This document shows, piece after piece, positions 6,385 through 9,352 of a DNA stretch of 9,352 bases. Positions within the stretch are counted from its first letter, which is position 1. Every line of letters begins with the position of its first letter. Under the pieces are notes generated by a model. That model saw only the letters and a list, made by a program, of their open reading frames with translations. It made no database searches and was not told the DNA's origin. The DNA comes from an uncultured Clostridia bacterium (GTDB lineage: Bacteria; Bacillota; Clostridia; Oscillospirales; Ruminococcaceae): the NCBI GenBank assembly GCA_946056455.1, contig CAMGJS010000024.1, positions 1 to 9,352 on the forward strand. The letters run 5' to 3'. Both the position numbers and the translations under genes were made by a program.

Positions 6385-6927
6385 CTATCCCTTCAATCCT
6401 TGAAGATATTCCCCTATGTGCATAAATACAGCTACAGCGGTGAGCCGTCTTATCGTATCTCTGCTTTTTTCTCCCAAGTTATACAGTTTTAAGGTGCAGG
6501 TTTCCTCTTTTTCTCCCAGACAGAACCCTACGCATACTGTTCCTACGGGCTTGCCGTCTTCTGCTCCCGTCGGTCCTGCAATGCCCGTTACGGACGCTGA
6601 AATTGAAGAACCCGAAAAGTTCTTTATCCCTCTTGCCATATAAAGAGCTGTCTCTTCGCTGACAACGCCGTACTTCGACAAAATTTCTTCGGGCACATTA
6701 AGAGCCTTTTTCTTTATCCTCTCCGAGTAGGTGCAAAATCCTGCCTCAAATACTGCCGACGCTCCCGATACGGAGGTGATAAGCTCCGACAAAAGTCCGC
6801 CCGTACAGCTTTCGGCAAAGGATACTGTCATATCATTCTCCGAAAGAAGCTTTACTGCATTTTCAACATAAGAAGAAATATGGGGCAGAGCCTTTTCGAC
6901 AAGAGTTTCATCAATGAAAATCTGCAT
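6385..6927 (-). CDS. pncC: CinA C-terminal domain protein, NMN amidohydrolase (PncC type)
   Basis: PncC converts nicotinamide mononucleotide to nicotinic acid mononucleotide plus ammonia. This recycles the NMN left by NAD-dependent DNA ligase into NAD synthesis in the cytoplasm. The 180 residues form only the C-terminal domain of CinA, without the N-terminal molybdopterin-binding-like domain. Family motifs are clear: FAESCTGG at 37-44 with Ser40 at the catalytic serine position, the C-T-Y-S segment at 65-68, and VTGIAGPTGAEDGKPVGT at 113-130. The first 20 or so residues are a short extension compared with E. coli PncC. GGAG at 6934-6937 precedes the ATG. The gene lies 10 bases after thiI and 3 before the first sortase. 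The competence role implied by the name CinA is not supported for the lone domain. Confidence 0.93.
   Translation of the reverse strand: MQIFIDETLVEKALPHISSYVENAVKLLSENDMTVSFAESCTGGLLSELITSVSGASAVFEAGFCTYSERIKKKALNVPEEILSKYGVVSEETALYMARGIKNFSGSSISASVTGIAGPTGAEDGKPVGTVCVGFCLGEKEETCTLKLYNLGEKSRDTIRRLTAVAVFMHIGEYLQGLKG
6388..6393 (-). promoter_or_regulatory. Ribosome binding site supporting the TTG start of the first sortase
   Basis: The minus strand reads AAGGGA inside the last codons of pncC, 6 bases before the TTG. The overlap of this site with the end of pncC and the 3-base gap between the genes suggest translational coupling. The alternative ATG at residue 39 lacks a G-rich site. Confidence 0.55.
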
Positions 6928-6937
6928 AGAACGCTCC

Positions 6938-8116
6938 TTAAAATTCAGCCTTGAAGAGCTTTACTTCGGTTTCTGCCACAGCCTTATCAATAAGCGGTTC
7001 AAAGTCGAACATACTCTCCGCCTTTTCAACCTCGCTGAGAACGGGAGAGGTCTTGGGGTGCTTCGGTGTGAATACGGTACAGCAGTCCTCATAAGGCTCT
7101 ATCGATATATCAAAGGTATCTATCTTTCTTGCTATTTCCACAATTTCTGCCTTGTCCATTCCGATAACGGGGCGGAACACGGGCATATTTGCAACTGCGT
7201 CGGTGCAGACGATTGCTCCCATAGTCTGACTTGCTACCTGACCTACGCTTTCGCCTAAAATAAGTGCCGAAAGATTTTCTCTCACTGCGATTTTCTGCGC
7301 TATCTTCATCATAATTCTTCTCATTATGACTGTGAAAAGCTCCTCGGGGCAGTTGTCCTTTATCTTCTCCTGAATTTCTGTAAAGGGGACGCAGAAAAAG
7401 CGGATGTCCCCACAATATGCCGATATTTTTGAGCAGAGTCTTTCAACCTTTATTCTCGCTCTGTCCGAGGTGTAAGGAGGGCTGACATAGTGAATGGCGT
7501 TTATGTGTATTCCCCTTTTCGCCATCATATAGCCAGCAACGGGGGAGTCAATTCCGCCCGAAAGAAGAAGCAACGCCTCGCCCGAGCTTCCTACGGGCAT
7601 TCCGCCTGCTCCCTGAATAACTCCTGCGTGGATATATGCGTTTGTTTCTCTAATCTCAACGGTAACGACAACATCGGGGTTCTTGACATTGACGGTAAGG
7701 TGAGGAAATCTTTCCAAAATATCGTGACCGAGCTCCGTGCAAATCTGCGGTGAGTTCATCGGGAATTTTTTATCCGAACGCTTTGCCTCAACCTTAAAGG
7801 TCTTTGCATAGGTAAGGGTGTCATCAAGATAGTCAAGTCCCCTTGTTTTAATGTCGTCATAGCTTTTTTCAAGCACTCCGCAACGACAGAGAACCGCAAA
7901 GCCGAAGGTCTTTTTTACTCTGTTTATTACTTCGTCCATATCGCAGTTTTCGTTTTCGGGCTCTATGAAAATTATCGACTGCGCCCTTGTTATCTTGAAG
8001 TATCCCAGGTCGCAGAGGCGCCTTTTTACATTCTTGACAAGAAGAGCCTCAAACTGACTTTTGTTAAGTCCTTTTAGTGCGATTTCGCCGTATTTTGCAA
8101 GTATGATTTCTTTCAT
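6938..8116 (-). CDS. thiI: tRNA 4-thiouridine synthetase ThiI
   Basis: ThiI adenylates U8 of tRNA and replaces its oxygen with sulfur taken as persulfide from a cysteine desulfurase. The 392 residues match the short Firmicutes form. They hold an N-terminal ferredoxin-like plus THUMP region (about 1-165, with KYGEIALKGLN near the start), then a PP-loop ATP pyrophosphatase domain with SGGIDS at 186-191. The conserved PYEDCC block follows, with Cys345/Cys346 near the position of the E. coli catalytic Cys344. There is no C-terminal rhodanese domain, so the persulfide must be received directly. In such short forms tRNA thiolation rather than thiazole synthesis is the expected role. The gene follows the desulfurase by 13 bases, the classic partner arrangement. 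AAAGGAA gives a modest ribosome site before the ATG. Confidence 0.96.
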   Translation of the reverse strand: MKEIILAKYGEIALKGLNKSQFEALLVKNVKRRLCDLGYFKITRAQSIIFIEPENENCDMDEVINRVKKTFGFAVLCRCGVLEKSYDDIKTRGLDYLDDTLTYAKTFKVEAKRSDKKFPMNSPQICTELGHDILERFPHLTVNVKNPDVVVTVEIRETNAYIHAGVIQGAGGMPVGSSGEALLLLSGGIDSPVAGYMMAKRGIHINAIHYVSPPYTSDRARIKVERLCSKISAYCGDIRFFCVPFTEIQEKIKDNCPEELFTVIMRRIMMKIAQKIAVRENLSALILGESVGQVASQTMGAIVCTDAVANMPVFRPVIGMDKAEIVEIARKIDTFDISIEPYEDCCTVFTPKHPKTSPVLSEVEKAESMFDFEPLIDKAVAETEVKLFKAEF

Positions 8117-8129
8117 ATTTTCTGTTCCT

Positions 8130-9263
8130 TTATCTTGAAATTGACTGTCTGCCGTCTATCAGTCCGTTTATCAGCATATCAATGTCCTGCCAGGTAGTGA
8201 ACCTTGAAAAGCTTATTCTCAAAGCGCTGTCAACACATTCGTCCGTTATTCTGAATTCGCCCAGAACCGAGCTTTTCGCTCCCTTTGAGCAGGCGCTTCC
8301 GCTTGAAACGAATATTCCCTTGCTTTCAAGAAAATGAAGCATTATCTCGGAGCGTATTCCCACAGCGGAAAAATTGAGTATAAAGGGCGAGCATAAATCC
8401 TCCGACGAATTTATTGAAATATCGGGAAGTCGTGAAAGCTCTTTTCTCAGATATGCGTTCATCTCTTTTGCGTTGCTTATTGCGTTACTGAGCGTAGGAT
8501 AAAATTCCTTTGCCGACGCTCCGAATGCTGAAATCAAAGGAACGCTTTCTGTTCCCGAGCGAAGCCCCTTTTCCTGTCCTCCGCCGAACATTACGGGAAG
8601 AAGTCTGACTTCCTTTTTCTTGACGATAGCGCCGACGCCCTTGGGAGCGTGGATTTTATGTCCGCTTATTGAAATCATATCGGCGGAAAGGTCCGCAAAT
8701 TTTATGGGAGTTTTCAAAAAAGCCTGGGCGCAGTCTGAATGTGTGATACATTCGGGGAATTGTCTTTTTATCGCCGTAAAGGCTTTTTTTACGGGCAGGA
8801 TATATCCCGTTTCGTTATTTATCAGCATACAGGTGACAAGGCAGGTGTTATCGTCAACCGCCGAGATTATATCGTCGGGCAGAATTTCTCCGTTATGATT
8901 TGGCGATATTCTCACTACCTCAAAGCCGTTTTCTTCAAGGTAGTCAAGCGTTCTTGCAACGGAGGGGTGCTCAACGGTTGTGCTGACGATTTTTTTCTTT
9001 CTCTTGCCGTATGTTTTCGCCAAGCCTATTATCGCAAGGTTGTTGCTCTCTGTCGCTCCCGATGTGAATGTTACACATTCGGGCTGAGCGGAAAGTGCCG
9101 TCGCTATTGCTTTTCGAGCGTCCGTTACAGCCTCTTCGGCTTTCAGTCCTATGCGGTGCAGAGAGGACGGGTTGCCGTAATTTTCAACAAGAGCGTCCAC
9201 AACGGCAGAAACAGCCTGCTCGCACGGTTTTGTGGTAGCCGCGTTGTCAAGATAAGCCTGCAT
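8130..9263 (-). CDS. iscS: Cysteine desulfurase (IscS/NifS family)
   Basis: This PLP enzyme takes sulfur from cysteine, leaving alanine, and carries it as a persulfide to acceptor proteins. The 377 residues match the usual 380-400. It starts with the typical YLDNAATT. Other landmarks are SGATESNN (68-75), His99 in VEHPS, the PLP-ring Asp177 in HSDCAQ, Schiff-base Lys203 in SGHKIHAPKG, RSGTES (235-240) and the catalytic Cys325 in SSGSACSKG. The loop around Cys325 is of the group I (NifS/IscS) type. GGAGG at 9270-9274 is 6 bases before the ATG. It is the first operon gene visible and directly precedes thiI, so tRNA thiolation is the likeliest use of its sulfur. Whether it also serves Fe-S assembly cannot be told, as no iscU, nifU or iscR lies in the window. 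Confidence 0.95.
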   Translation of the reverse strand: MQAYLDNAATTKPCEQAVSAVVDALVENYGNPSSLHRIGLKAEEAVTDARKAIATALSAQPECVTFTSGATESNNLAIIGLAKTYGKRKKKIVSTTVEHPSVARTLDYLEENGFEVVRISPNHNGEILPDDIISAVDDNTCLVTCMLINNETGYILPVKKAFTAIKRQFPECITHSDCAQAFLKTPIKFADLSADMISISGHKIHAPKGVGAIVKKKEVRLLPVMFGGGQEKGLRSGTESVPLISAFGASAKEFYPTLSNAISNAKEMNAYLRKELSRLPDISINSSEDLCSPFILNFSAVGIRSEIMLHFLESKGIFVSSGSACSKGAKSSVLGEFRITDECVDSALRISFSRFTTWQDIDMLINGLIDGRQSISR

Positions 9264-9297
9264 AAAAATCCTCCCTTAAAAGTGCATATATATTATC

Positions 9298-9330
9298 ATT
9301 ATACTATATGTATAGAGAAAAATCTACTGT
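9298..9330 (-). promoter_or_regulatory. Candidate promoter of the iscS-thiI-sortase-pdp operon
   Basis: The minus strand has a perfect TATAAT (9298-9303), 34 bases before the iscS ATG. At a 17-base spacer the -35 position reads TAGATT, only three matches to TTGACA. The surrounding sequence is very AT-rich with T and A runs upstream (to 9352), which could help RNA polymerase binding. A short perfect dyad, CTATA-CA-TATAG, lies in the spacer (9304-9315). The 89 bases right of iscS hold no gene. Confidence 0.55.
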
Positions 9331-9352
9331 TTTTACAAAAAAACTTATTTTA

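Noticed and set aside
7078..7083. Adjacent Cys345-Cys346 in ThiI as a possible extra redox site
   Set aside because: From memory the PYEDCC block is common in short Firmicutes ThiI proteins, so it is probably the normal family form.

Overview
The window looks like chromosomal DNA from a low-to-moderate-GC Gram-positive anaerobe of the Clostridia, most likely a gut Oscillospiraceae/Ruminococcus-type bacterium. This is inferred from strong AGGAGG-type ribosome sites, TTGACA/TATAAT promoters, a rhodanese-less ThiI, class B sortases, a SpoIID-family protein and a Thr/Pro-rich linker of the kind common in Ruminococcus surface proteins. The species cannot be fixed from the sequence. Every gene supported here lies on the minus strand, so transcription runs from high to low coordinates.

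Main operon (9263 down to 891). Eight genes follow each other with gaps of only 3 to 24 bases, and several ribosome sites overlap or directly follow the previous stop codon. In transcription order they are: a cysteine desulfurase (IscS/NifS type), ThiI (tRNA 4-thiouridine synthetase), a stand-alone CinA C-terminal/PncC-type NMN amidohydrolase, three class B sortases, a SpoIID/LytB-family protein with a long Thr/Pro-rich linker, and a pyrimidine-nucleoside phosphorylase. A candidate -10 box lies upstream of the desulfurase near the right edge. No gap inside the operon is large enough for an obvious promoter or terminator.

The left part holds a separate small gene for a coiled-coil plus zinc-ribbon protein (765-340), with its own consensus-like promoter and an intrinsic terminator. 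Beyond it is a two-gene tRNA-Ser unit (UGA, then GCU anticodon) with a consensus promoter (TTGACA-17-TATAAT), CCA ends encoded in the DNA, and a terminator hairpin at the window edge.

How the parts fit: the desulfurase can pass persulfide sulfur to ThiI, which thiolates U8 of tRNAs; both tRNA-Ser genes here have U8. PncC would return NMN to the NAD pool, and Pdp would salvage pyrimidine nucleosides. The sortases and SpoIID act outside the membrane: sortases join surface proteins to peptidoglycan, and SpoIID-family enzymes cut glycan strands. The most unusual content is the sortase trio. It comprises two lineages and two modes of membrane attachment, including one apparent lipoprotein sortase, and no sortase substrate is encoded in the window. 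The rest is mostly ordinary housekeeping sequence.
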